Below, in pieces: positions 18,166 to 26,703 of a stretch of DNA of 64,000 nt (positions within the stretch are counted from its first letter, which is position 1; every line of letters begins with the position of its first letter). The DNA lies in the NCBI GenBank assembly GCA_021798195.1, contig JAJZYH010000002.1, positions 25,101 to 89,100 on the forward strand, read 5' to 3'. This stretch comes from Thermoplasmata archaeon. Its GTDB lineage: Archaea; Thermoplasmatota; Thermoplasmata; Lutacidiplasmatales; UBA184. The notes beneath the pieces were generated by a model. It saw nothing but the letters and a program-made list of their open reading frames with translations, was not told where the DNA came from and searched no databases. The position numbers and the translations under genes were made by a program.

Positions 18166-18606
18166 CTACGTTCCCTTCACCCGGACCAGGAAGCGTGCGT
18201 CGGCGGTGAGGACCTCTTCCTCCCGCTGGTTCCGGGCGGAGAAGTGCAGACGGACGCGACCCTTCCCATCCCGGGGGGGTTCCTTGGCGGTCACCTCCAC
18301 CCGGGCGCGGATGGTGTCCCCGATGCGGACCGGCTTCGGCGTCGCGAAGGCGAGGTCCAGAAGGGCGATGAAACCTTCCCCGAAGGGCCCCTGCGGAAGC
18401 TGGTAGGCGAGGCCCACGACCATGGAAAGGGTGAGGAGACCGGGGACGAGACGCGTCCCGAAGACGGTGGACTTCCCATACTCCGCATCCAGGAACAGGG
18501 GGTTCTGGGCGCCGGTGAGGGTGGCAAAGAGCACCACGTCCGTCTCAGTGATGGTCCGCCCGTGCGTGGCCAGGGAAGCCCCTTCTGGGAACTCTTCGTA
18601 GTACAT
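18166..18606 (-). CDS. MaoC-like hot-dog dehydratase
   Basis: A 146-residue single hot-dog-fold protein of the MaoC/(R)-enoyl-CoA hydratase family. It shows the typical opening YYEEFPEGASLATHGRTITETDVVLFA, then a variant of the hydratase motif where the catalytic Asp/His region reads LTGAQNPLFLDAEYG (Asn in place of the usual D-x-N-P-x-H arrangement), VPGLLTLSMVVGL, and PVRIGDTIRARVEV. The changed His makes catalytic assignment uncertain; it may be a hydratase or a thioester-binding relative. ATG 18606 follows GGGAGAT. It lies 26 nt after the M20 hydrolase gene, forming the end of the operon headed by the orphan molybdenum hydroxylase. Confidence 0.85.
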   Translation of the reverse strand: MYYEEFPEGASLATHGRTITETDVVLFATLTGAQNPLFLDAEYGKSTVFGTRLVPGLLTLSMVVGLAYQLPQGPFGEGFIALLDLAFATPKPVRIGDTIRARVEVTAKEPPRDGKGRVRLHFSARNQREEEVLTADARFLVRVKGT

Positions 18607-18632
18607 CTTGGGATCTCCCGGAAGACCTCTTC

Positions 18633-19892
18633 CTATCCCCCCGATGCCTGTGCCGCGCGGATGAGCCACTCCACGTAGACCTGGGTGCACGTGACCATGT
18701 CCGGGAGGAGGATGTACTCGCCGCGGGGAAGAGAGAACCCCACCCCGCCCTCCGGCAGGCGACCGGAGGGCCCGTAGTTCACCGCGGCGATGCCGAACCG
18801 GTTCAGAAGGGCCGCGTCCGAGTACCAGGTCACGAACCCGACCCTTGGAGGCGCCCCCGTGACGGCGGCATGGGCGGCCCCGAGGGTCGTTACGAGAGGG
18901 TGGGTCGCCGGAAGTTCCGTCCCCGGCTCCGTGACGTAGTAGGAGACGGAGGCCTCCAGCCCGGGGTCCTCGGCGTTCCAGCGCGCCACCTCCGCATCGA
19001 GGTCATGCGCCAGTTGGGCCGGCGTCATCGGGGGCGGGGTGCGGACGTCGAAGAACATCTCGCACGAAGGCGGGGTCCGGGCGGCACGCCACGGCCAACC
19101 CCCCTCCACCGCGGCGAGGTTCACCACCCCCGGAATGCCCTCGTGTACCGCACCTTCCTGGAAGCGTCGCCTCCAGGCCTGCCAGCGGGGATAGACCCGT
19201 TCCGCCCACGTCTCGATGGCGTTCCGCTTTCCGGAGGACCAGGCGGTATGGATGATGTCGCCCGAGACGGAGAGCCGGACCCAGACCGTTCCGAAGTGAC
19301 CCCGGATCAGTTCGAGGCCCGTGGGCTCCCCCAGGATCGCCCAGTCCGCCGACAATCCGTGCCCGATGAGGTACTGCGTGCCCCGACCGTAGCCACGGTA
19401 CGAGGGTCCCTGGAAGCGACCCACGGGGGATTTCTCGATCTCCCCCACCACGCCCGCCACGGTGACTTCCCCCGGGAGGTCGATCCCCTCCTCCTGGAGG
19501 GCCTTGATGGCTCCCAGATAGCAGGCCAGTGCCCCCTTCATGTTGAACGTCCCCATGCCCACGAGGACGTCCCCGTCCCGGACCGTCCGGGTCCGGTAAC
19601 CGGCCCCCGATAGCTCCTCCTCGGTCCCGGCGAAGGAGGTGTCCAGATGCCCGTCGAAGAGGGTCCGGATGCCCCTTCCCGTGCCCTTCCATCGGCCCAC
19701 GGCATTGGGACGGCCGGCCTCGACCTCCTGCAATTCCACCTCCATCCCCAGACGCCGCATCTCTTCCCCGTACGCCCGGGCCACCTCCGCCTCTGAGCCG
19801 GTGGGGCTCGGGATGTCCACCAGGAGTTGCGTCATCCGCGCGAGGTACTCCTTGTCCACCCGCCCCCGGGCCGATGCGGCGTCGAGGGTCAT
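18633..19892 (-). CDS. M20-family metallohydrolase (deacylase/carbamoylase type)
   Basis: A 419-residue M20 peptidase/acetylornithine deacetylase-family protein, hydrolysing an amide bond. The catalytic-domain motifs TLFDGHLDT (metal His and Asp), GTFNMKGALACYLGA, GVVGEIEKSPVG, ILGEPTGLELIRGHFG and the lid-domain SGDIIHTAW are recognisable. Two classical ligands are changed: the bridging Asp of DMKG is Asn (FNMKG), and the last His is Leu (FSLPRGEY). This may define a subfamily or an altered metal site. ATG 19892 overlaps the upstream large-subunit stop (ATGA), so the two are coupled. In an N-heterocycle pathway such an enzyme could cleave an N-carbamoyl or N-acyl product. Confidence 0.88.
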   Translation of the reverse strand: MTLDAASARGRVDKEYLARMTQLLVDIPSPTGSEAEVARAYGEEMRRLGMEVELQEVEAGRPNAVGRWKGTGRGIRTLFDGHLDTSFAGTEEELSGAGYRTRTVRDGDVLVGMGTFNMKGALACYLGAIKALQEEGIDLPGEVTVAGVVGEIEKSPVGRFQGPSYRGYGRGTQYLIGHGLSADWAILGEPTGLELIRGHFGTVWVRLSVSGDIIHTAWSSGKRNAIETWAERVYPRWQAWRRRFQEGAVHEGIPGVVNLAAVEGGWPWRAARTPPSCEMFFDVRTPPPMTPAQLAHDLDAEVARWNAEDPGLEASVSYYVTEPGTELPATHPLVTTLGAAHAAVTGAPPRVGFVTWYSDAALLNRFGIAAVNYGPSGRLPEGGVGFSLPRGEYILLPDMVTCTQVYVEWLIRAAQASGG

Positions 19893-22276
19893 GCTCCCGT
19901 TCCCTCCCGGCCCGCCCGCCGGGATTGCGCCGACGAGATCCAACCATGCACCCGTTCCGGTGTGAGGGGGGTTTCGTTCACCTCGATGTCCCAGGGGGCC
20001 AGCGCGTCCTCGAGGGCCCCGGCAAGGGCCGCCGGTGCCCCGATGGAGCCTCCTTCCCCCAATCCCTTGAAGCCCCCGGGGTTACGGGAAGGCGTCTCCA
20101 GGCTCTCCACCTCGACGTTGGGGACGTCCATGGAGGTGGGCAAGAGATAGTCCTGGAACGTGGAGGAGAGGAGCTGACCCTCGGGGCTGTACCGGAGCTC
20201 CTCGAAGATCGTCCCGCCGATCCCGTGGGCCACGGCCCCGTGGACCTGGCCGTGGGCCGTGCGGGGGTTCACCAGACGGCCGGCATCATCGATCACCACG
20301 TACTTGAGGATCGAAAGGCGTCCCGTCTCCGGGTCCACCTCCACCATGGCCAGGTGCGCGGCGTAGCTGCATGTGGTGTTGGTGACCGGCTCGTACCGGG
20401 CGGTCACCTCGAGCCCAGGCTCCATTCCCTCGGGGAGAAGGGAAGGCATGCGGATGGCGATGGTCGCCACCTCCTCCACCGTCAGGGTCCTCGGGCTCCC
20501 CGCCGCCCGGAAGACTCCCTGGGAGAGGCCCACGGACTCCACCGGCACCCCGAGGCGGTGGGCGGCGATGGCAAGGAGCTTCTCCTTGAGGCGGCGCGCA
20601 GCGAGGATGCACGCACCTCCTCCGGTGACCGTCCCCCGGCTCGCCCAGGCCCCGAAGCCGTACGGCGCCAGTGACGTGTCCCCCTGGCGGACCACCACGT
20701 CGTCCAGGGGGATCCCCAGCTCATCGGCGGTGATCTGGGCGAAGATGGTCTCGTGGGATTGGCCCGTGCTGAGGAGACCCGTGGCCACGGTGACCTTGCC
20801 CGAAGGGTCCATGCGCAATGTGGCCGCCTCATACCCTCCGACCTCCCAACCCAGGTTCTTCAGGAGTTGGCCCGAACCGGGCGCGGTGTACTCGACGTAC
20901 ATCGAGAGGCCGACCCCCACGAGCCGCCCATTCCGCCGAAGGGCCTCCTGGGTCGCCCGGAAGCGCTGGTACCCTCCCAGCTCCAGGAGCCGGGAGAAGG
21001 CCCGCGGATAGTCTCCACTGTCGTAGGTGATGCCATGGATCGAGGTGTACGGCATCTCGGAGGGACCGATGAGGTTCCGCCGCCGGAGCTCCGCGGGGTC
21101 CAAACGCAGCTCTCGGGCCGCCCGGTCGAGGAGCCTCTCGATCACGAGGGTCCCCACGGGACGGCCGAACCCACGGTGGGGACCGTAGGGTCCCTTGTTG
21201 GTCACCACGCACGAGAGATCGTAGGAATAGTGCCGCAGCCGGTAGGGACCGGGCAGGTGCAGGGCCGAGAGGAACGCAGGCTGGACCTCCGTCCAAAAGG
21301 TGCCATAGACACCGAAATCCGCCACGATGCGGTCTCGGATGGCCAGGAGGGTGCCATCCGGAAGGAACGCTCCCTCGATGTCGTGGACCTGTTGGCGGGC
21401 GTGACCCGCCACGAGGAGATGCTCGGAGCGGGTCTCGATCCACTTGACGGCCTTCCCCAGGCGGTGGGCGAGGTAGCAGGTGACGAGCTCGTCAGGGAAG
21501 ATGGCGGACTTGATCCCGAACCCTCCGCCCACGTTCCCTGCGGTCACCCGGATCCGGTGCTCCGGTATCCCCAGGACCTGGCTCGTCAGCGTCCCGAAGA
21601 CGTGGGGGAACTGCGTCGACGCCCAGATGCGGAGATCCCCCGTCCCCCGTTCATAGGACGCCACCACGCCCCGGTTCTCCATGGGGACCGGGGAATACCG
21701 GTGGCTCACGACCCTCGTGGCGACCTTCACCGCATCGGGCCGTTGGAACTGGCCGTCCGGGTCACCGCCCCGGAAGGCGCGGTGGATGAGCAGGTTGTCC
21801 TTCCACTCCGGGTAGAGCCTCGGGGAGCTGGGGGAGAGGGCGCTTTCCGCGTCCACCACGGGAGGAAGCGGTACGTAATCCACATCGATGGACTCCGCGG
21901 CGTCCCGGGCGAGGTACGGGTCGGTGGCCACCACGGCCGCCACCGGCTCCCCCACATAGAGGACCCGATCCCGCGCCAGGAGGGGACGCGGCGGAGTACG
22001 CAGGTCCGGGAGCTTCATCCACGTCGGGATCTGGAGGTCCAGGTCCGCTCCGGTGAGGATGTGCACGACCCCGGCCTGCTGACGGGCGCTCGACGTGTCC
22101 ACACCCTTCACCAGTGCGTGGGCATAGGGGGAGCGCAGGAAGGCAACGTGCAGGAGGCCCGGGAGGTGGACGTCGTCCACGAAAGTGCCCTGCCCCCGGA
22201 CCAGGGTCAGGTCTTCTCTCCGCGGCAGGCTCCGACCCACCAGGGCTTCCGTGGATCGCGCGATCACTTCGGCCAA
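19889..22276 (-). CDS. Orphan molybdenum hydroxylase large subunit
   Basis: A second xanthine dehydrogenase/CoxL-type large subunit, 795 residues. It has LVRGQGTFVDDVHLPGLLHV, NVGGGFGIKSAIFPDELVT, the molybdenum-site loop GPHRGFGRPVGT, LSTGQSHETIFAQITADELG and the catalytic Glu motif GLGEGGS. The loop is not of CO-dehydrogenase type. No small [2Fe-2S] or FAD subunit gene is adjacent; it could borrow those encoded at 13121-14508 or others outside the window. The start is uncertain: TTG 22276 or GTG 22267. No clear TATA was seen in the 247-nt gap upstream. It is coupled to the M20 hydrolase and MaoC-like genes. Confidence 0.9.
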   Translation of the reverse strand: MAEVIARSTEALVGRSLPRREDLTLVRGQGTFVDDVHLPGLLHVAFLRSPYAHALVKGVDTSSARQQAGVVHILTGADLDLQIPTWMKLPDLRTPPRPLLARDRVLYVGEPVAAVVATDPYLARDAAESIDVDYVPLPPVVDAESALSPSSPRLYPEWKDNLLIHRAFRGGDPDGQFQRPDAVKVATRVVSHRYSPVPMENRGVVASYERGTGDLRIWASTQFPHVFGTLTSQVLGIPEHRIRVTAGNVGGGFGIKSAIFPDELVTCYLAHRLGKAVKWIETRSEHLLVAGHARQQVHDIEGAFLPDGTLLAIRDRIVADFGVYGTFWTEVQPAFLSALHLPGPYRLRHYSYDLSCVVTNKGPYGPHRGFGRPVGTLVIERLLDRAARELRLDPAELRRRNLIGPSEMPYTSIHGITYDSGDYPRAFSRLLELGGYQRFRATQEALRRNGRLVGVGLSMYVEYTAPGSGQLLKNLGWEVGGYEAATLRMDPSGKVTVATGLLSTGQSHETIFAQITADELGIPLDDVVVRQGDTSLAPYGFGAWASRGTVTGGGACILAARRLKEKLLAIAAHRLGVPVESVGLSQGVFRAAGSPRTLTVEEVATIAIRMPSLLPEGMEPGLEVTARYEPVTNTTCSYAAHLAMVEVDPETGRLSILKYVVIDDAGRLVNPRTAHGQVHGAVAHGIGGTIFEELRYSPEGQLLSSTFQDYLLPTSMDVPNVEVESLETPSRNPGGFKGLGEGGSIGAPAALAGALEDALAPWDIEVNETPLTPERVHGWISSAQSRRAGREGTGA

Positions 22277-22523
22277 CTATCTCAACCCCGCCCCGGTCCG
22301 GAGCCGCGCTCCCTGGACATCTGGATCCCCGCTCCCCATCCATTGGGAATAGTTAAGGTGAGGCATCCGGCGCGGCCCGGCCGCGCCGGCCACGGTGCCC
22401 GGGGGTTCTTCGCCCCACCGGATCCCCCCGTCGGGCCCCTCCGGTAAATCCGTATCCACCGGCGCGACGGGGTGCGGATACCCCGCCCCGACCAACCGTG
22501 GGACCGCCGCCCTCGGGTCCCCA

Positions 22524-23786
22524 TCACGGGGCGGGCCGGCTCCTCGGTTCCCCATGTGTTCCGTGAAAGAGGCCCGCATCGATCTCCGAGATCTCGCGGC
22601 TCGCCTCGGGGGCGCTTCCCACCATGTCGGCGGGATGGTCCTTGAACCCCAGGCCCGTGAGGATCACCGCCACGGTGTCGCCCGGGCCCAGCTGCCCCGA
22701 GGTCCGGAGGGATTCCAGTGCGGCCACCGTGGTGGCGGAGGAAACCTCGCAGAAGATCCCCTCCCGAGCGGCAATCCGCCTCTGGGCGGCGAGAATGGCT
22801 GCGTCGGGAACCGCGATGGCGGTCCCCGCGCTCTCGCGGAGCGCCTGGAGCGCGTGCTCCCCCCCGAACGTGACCCGGAGGGCTCCCGCGACCGTGTCGG
22901 CCCGAGTCCCCCGGAGAACCTCCTCGTGACCCGCGAGGAACGAGGTGACCAGAGGGCTCGCACCCTCGCCCTGGACGGCGATCATCCGGGGGGTCGCCGG
23001 AATGAGCCCGGCCTCCCGAAGCTCGGAGAATCCCTTGTGGATGCCGTAGAGCAGGTCCCCACCGGCCACGGGGACAAGGACCGCATCGGGCAACGGGCCC
23101 TGGAGGGCCATCTCGTAGGCGATGGTCTTCATCGCGTCGACCAGGAGGGGATTCCAGGGGGCCCAGACAAAGAGGTTCGCAAAGTCCGGGGCGGCCCGCC
23201 CCGCCGCACGGAGGGCCTGCGTCAGGGTGTCCTCCGTGTCGAAGAGATGACGGACCGGTACGATGCGGGCCCCGTACATCCCGATCTGCATCCGCTTGGA
23301 GGCGGTGATGTCTTCCCGGGCCATCACCACGCAGGGGAGTCCCGCGCGGGCGCAGTAGGCGGCGATGGCCGACGCGGCATTCCCGCTGGAGGCGGTAAAG
23401 ACGCCCCGGGCCCCCCGGGTGCGGGCCAGGCTGACCCCCAGGGCCGCCGCACGATCCTTGAACGAGCCCGTGGGATTGGTCCCTTCCAGCTTGGCCAGGA
23501 GGTGCGGGAGCCCCACCTCCCGACCCAGATGGGCAAGGGGTACGTAGGGGGTGGATCCCTCCCCCAGGCTCGTCCGGAACGCGTCCGGGACGGGAGGCAG
23601 GACTTCCTGGAACTCCCAGAGGGATCGGGTGCCCATGGTCCCCCACCGGTACCCCTTCATGGAGTACCGGGCGCTCAGGATCCCCTGGCAGTTCCCGCAA
23701 CGTCCCAGAGTGTCCGGGGGGGATTCGCGCCCGCAGCGAAGGCACTCGAGCGCCACCCACCGGGAAGGTCCGTTCCCGGGTCGCAC
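22524..23786 (-). CDS. thrC: Threonine synthase-like PLP enzyme
   Basis: A PLP-dependent beta-family enzyme of about 420 residues, the threonine synthase/threonine dehydratase type converting O-phosphohomoserine to threonine. An N-terminal zinc ribbon (CLRCG ... CGNCQG) is typical of archaeal/plant-like threonine synthases. The PLP lysine motif is GTNPTGSFKDRAA, with the phosphate-binding SSGNAASA and a C-terminal ILTGLGFKDHP. The start is uncertain: GTG 23786 has AGGA a few nt upstream, GTG 23756 would start right at the zinc ribbon. It follows the class V aminotransferase gene in the same direction (52-nt gap), so the two may act in amino-acid catabolism or synthesis together. Confidence 0.87.
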   Translation of the reverse strand: MRPGNGPSRWVALECLRCGRESPPDTLGRCGNCQGILSARYSMKGYRWGTMGTRSLWEFQEVLPPVPDAFRTSLGEGSTPYVPLAHLGREVGLPHLLAKLEGTNPTGSFKDRAAALGVSLARTRGARGVFTASSGNAASAIAAYCARAGLPCVVMAREDITASKRMQIGMYGARIVPVRHLFDTEDTLTQALRAAGRAAPDFANLFVWAPWNPLLVDAMKTIAYEMALQGPLPDAVLVPVAGGDLLYGIHKGFSELREAGLIPATPRMIAVQGEGASPLVTSFLAGHEEVLRGTRADTVAGALRVTFGGEHALQALRESAGTAIAVPDAAILAAQRRIAAREGIFCEVSSATTVAALESLRTSGQLGPGDTVAVILTGLGFKDHPADMVGSAPEASREISEIDAGLFHGTHGEPRSRPAP

Positions 23787-23838
23787 CGTTCCTGGCCCCG
23801 GGGCCTCTCGGGAGACCGGGGAGGGATGCGGCAACCCC

Positions 23839-24975
23839 CTACCCTCCTTTCTGGAGTTCCGAGATGCGCACCAGGGCACGTTCCATATCGTCGCGGGTAT
23901 TGTAGAAGTGCGGTGCGAGCCGCAATCCCACTCCCCGGCTGGAGGTGATGATCCCCTCCTGGCGAAGGCGATTCTCGAATCCATGGGGGTCCCGGACCAC
24001 GAGGGAGACCACCGCCCCCCGCTGGGAGGGCTCCTCCGGAGTGATGGTGGCGAGCCCCAGGTCCCGCGCCCGGTCAATGGCGTACTGGGTGAGGGCCGCG
24101 ATCCGCTGCGAGATGGCCGTCACGCCCATCTCGAGGATGATCCGCATCCCCGCGATACCGGCGTAGAGCGCGGGAACGGGCCAGGTGCCCGTCTGGAACC
24201 GATCGGCGGTGGAGACGAAATCCAGTTCCTCCGGTCCGAACCGGAAGGGGTCCTTCTGGGAGAACCAGCCGATGACCGTGGGTTCCAGGTGGGGGATGAG
24301 GTCCTGCCGGACGTAGAGGTACGCGAGGCCGGGGACCCCCAGGAGGTACTTGAGCGTCCCCGCCGCAAGATAGTCGACCCCTTCGCGATGCACGTCCAGC
24401 GGGAGGGTCCCCAGGGACTGGTAGGCATCCACGTAGAATTCCGCGCCGGCGGAATGTGCGATCTCCCGAAGGGCCCCCAGGTCCTGGCGGAGGCCATTGA
24501 TCGACGACACGTGGATGCCCGAGAGGAGCCGCGTGGAAGGACCCGTCACCTTCCGGTACTCGGAGGGGTCCAGGCGGTAACTCTGGTGATGCAAGGTCCT
24601 CACGCGCGCCCCGTAGCGACGTTGGGCAAGGAAGACGTGGTTCGTGGTGGGATATTCGAGGTCGCTCACCACGATCTCGTTCCGCTCCTCGTAGTGGAAG
24701 GCGCTCAGGAGGCCCGCGAGGGCGGTGGAGACGGAGAAGTTCGGGGCCACCTCCTCCGCCGTTGCCCCGATCAACCGACCGAAGAGTGCCTTCCCTTCCC
24801 CGACGCGTTCCATCCACATGTCCCACGGGTTCCCGAATTCCTCCAGATCCGTCTCGTATCGCCGCAGTGCGGCGATCATTCCCTCGTGGAGGGGAGAATG
24901 CGAACAGGCGGCGAGGTAGGTGTGGGAGGTACGGAGCCGAAACGGAGCCTCACGGGGGGAAGACATGGCCGGCAT
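23839..24975 (-). CDS. Class V aminotransferase (cysteine desulfurase-like fold)
   Basis: A fold-type I PLP enzyme of about 378 residues in the aminotransferase class V family (COG0520/0076 type). Visible features: NFSVSTALAGLLSAF, SDLEYPTTNHVF, IHVSSINGLRQDL, VDAYQSLGTLPLDV with the PLP Asp, and the Schiff-base lysine in AAGTLKYLLGVPGLAYLY. No sulfur-binding Cys loop is evident at the usual place, so an aminotransferase or lyase (for example kynureninase-like) is as likely as a desulfurase. Possible starts are ATG 24990, 24975 and 24966; 24975 best fits an AT-rich element near 25004. It is divergent from the APC permease. Confidence 0.85.
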   Translation of the reverse strand: MPAMSSPREAPFRLRTSHTYLAACSHSPLHEGMIAALRRYETDLEEFGNPWDMWMERVGEGKALFGRLIGATAEEVAPNFSVSTALAGLLSAFHYEERNEIVVSDLEYPTTNHVFLAQRRYGARVRTLHHQSYRLDPSEYRKVTGPSTRLLSGIHVSSINGLRQDLGALREIAHSAGAEFYVDAYQSLGTLPLDVHREGVDYLAAGTLKYLLGVPGLAYLYVRQDLIPHLEPTVIGWFSQKDPFRFGPEELDFVSTADRFQTGTWPVPALYAGIAGMRIILEMGVTAISQRIAALTQYAIDRARDLGLATITPEEPSQRGAVVSLVVRDPHGFENRLRQEGIITSSRGVGLRLAPHFYNTRDDMERALVRISELQKGG

Positions 24976-25143
24976 GGCCACTGCAATCATGTTCCCCTCA
25001 TTACGGGTTCCATCCGCGGAGGGAGGTTTGGGGCGCAGGGGCCGGTTCCGCGCCGGAGCGGAGAGGCGGGGAAGCCGCCCGGGGCACCGGTTCCCGATGC
25101 CGGGGCGGGTCCGTCAGTGGCGCGTGCGTCTTGACAAACAGCG

Positions 25144-25176
25144 GCAGGGGTTTATATGTGAACCACGTGCCCCTGC
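25144..25176. promoter_or_regulatory. Inverted repeat flanking the permease promoter
   Basis: GCAGGGG at 25144-25150 and CCCCTGC at 25170-25176 form a 7-bp inverted repeat with a 19-nt spacer that contains the TATA box. It ends just before the predicted transcription start, a plausible operator or a chance GC-rich repeat. Confidence 0.4.
25151..25158 (+). promoter_or_regulatory. TATA box of the APC permease gene
   Basis: TTTATATG, a strong archaeal TATA box centred 25 nt upstream of the ATG at 25179. This indicates a leaderless mRNA. Confidence 0.75.
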
Positions 25177-25178
25177 GC

Positions 25179-26633
25179 ATGGCCACCGCCAGCGAGCCTG
25201 TGACCCTCCGCGCGAACACCGTGGGAACGTTCGGACTCCTATTTCAGGCCATGGGCCAGGAGGCGCCCATCGCCATCTTCGCGGGATCCATCACGGGGGC
25301 GGCCGCGTACGCCCTGGGCGCCACGCCCCTCGCCTTCATCCTCGGGATGCTGGCCTCGCTCCTCGCGGCCAACACCATCTACCAGTACGCCAAGAAGGTC
25401 GCCAACGCCGGAGGGTACTACGCCTACGTCGCCGATGGCATGGGCTCGTACAGCGCGGCCTTCACCGCCTACATGTACATCATCTATCAGGTCCTGAACA
25501 TCGCCTTCATCATCCTGATCTATCTCTGGACCTTCTCCCTCTCCATCAATGTCATCCTGAGCACCAACCTTCCCGGGTGGGCGGGCATCCCCTTCGTGGC
25601 GCTGGAGAGCCTGGCGGTCTTCATCACCGTCTACCTGGGACTCCGCCCGTCGGTGCGGGTCCTCACGGTCTTCGGGCTCGTGGAATCCGCGGTGGTCATC
25701 GCCTTCTCCACGGTCATCATCGCGCACGCCCCCGTGAACTCGCTGGCGCCGTTCACCTTCACCGTGCCTCCGGGGGCCGGGGGAGTCTTCCTCGGGTTCG
25801 TGACGGGCAGCTACTTCGCCTATGCGGGGTACGGGTCCATCGTCCCGCTGGGGGAAGAGGCGAGGGCCCCCAAGAAGACCATCGGGAAGGCGGTGGTGAT
25901 CCTCCTCCTCATCATCGGCGCCATCTACATTTACGCCGCCTACGCGCAGGTGGTGGGATGGGGGATCCCCAACATGGCGAGCTTCGCGGGATCGGGCCTG
26001 CCGGGGGCCTTCCTGGCCCAGCAGGACATCGGGCTCTGGGCCGCCGCCCTGGTCATCATCCTCTATAACCTCGTCATGTTCACACCTCTCGTGGCCATGG
26101 CCACCGGGCTCTCCCGGACAGCCTACGCCATGGGCCGCGACGGCCTTCTGCCCAAGGCGTTCGCCCACCTCCATCCCCGCCACCGGACCCCCACCACGGC
26201 CCTCTGGATCTTCGCCCTCGCGGCCTCGGTCCTCGCCATTCTCGTGGCCACGGTGTTTGACCTGCTCTACGGGTTCGTGAACGGCGTCTTCGATGCCTGG
26301 TTGATCCTCCTCACGGCCTCCACTCTGGCCACCCTGACCATCCACATCCTCGCCAACACGGCCCTCACCGCCTCCCTTCGGAAGACGGGGGTCCGTGCGT
26401 CGGCCATCTTCACCCACGTGGTGGTGCCCCTCCTGTCCAGCGCGGTGATCATCGCGGTCATCTACTACGCCGTCCAGTCGGGGATCGCCTACCCGATCCT
26501 CCTGGGACCGTTGGGTTTCGTGGGGGTGAGCCTCGCGATCATCCTCATCATCGCGGCACGGCGCAAGGTCGTGAGGAACCTTCGGCTCGCCCCGGGGCTA
26601 CGGGAGACTCCCCTACCCGCCTCGGAACCCTAG
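25179..26633 (+). CDS. APC-family amino-acid/polyamine permease
   Basis: A 484-residue, roughly 12-helix integral membrane transporter of the amino acid-polyamine-organocation superfamily. The opening after a short N-terminus reads LFQAMGQEAPIAIFAGSITGAAAY, the first helix containing the unwound GS-rich substrate site; FAYAGYGSIVPLGEEARAPKKTIGKA is the classical sixth-helix FxGF/E-E-x-x-x-P motif region, and TGLSRTAYAMGRDGLLPKAF is the typical eighth-helix loop. ATG 25179 fits the TATA box exactly. Divergent from the aminotransferase/threonine-synthase-like pair, it probably imports an amino acid or amine used by them. Confidence 0.9.
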   Translation: MATASEPVTLRANTVGTFGLLFQAMGQEAPIAIFAGSITGAAAYALGATPLAFILGMLASLLAANTIYQYAKKVANAGGYYAYVADGMGSYSAAFTAYMYIIYQVLNIAFIILIYLWTFSLSINVILSTNLPGWAGIPFVALESLAVFITVYLGLRPSVRVLTVFGLVESAVVIAFSTVIIAHAPVNSLAPFTFTVPPGAGGVFLGFVTGSYFAYAGYGSIVPLGEEARAPKKTIGKAVVILLLIIGAIYIYAAYAQVVGWGIPNMASFAGSGLPGAFLAQQDIGLWAAALVIILYNLVMFTPLVAMATGLSRTAYAMGRDGLLPKAFAHLHPRHRTPTTALWIFALAASVLAILVATVFDLLYGFVNGVFDAWLILLTASTLATLTIHILANTALTASLRKTGVRASAIFTHVVVPLLSSAVIIAVIYYAVQSGIAYPILLGPLGFVGVSLAIILIIAARRKVVRNLRLAPGLRETPLPASEP

Positions 26634-26703
26634 GGGGGCGACTCGCCCCGCGACGGTGGGTCTCCCCCTCGCATTCCCGTAAGGACCCCGGGGCGTTCCT
26701 CCG

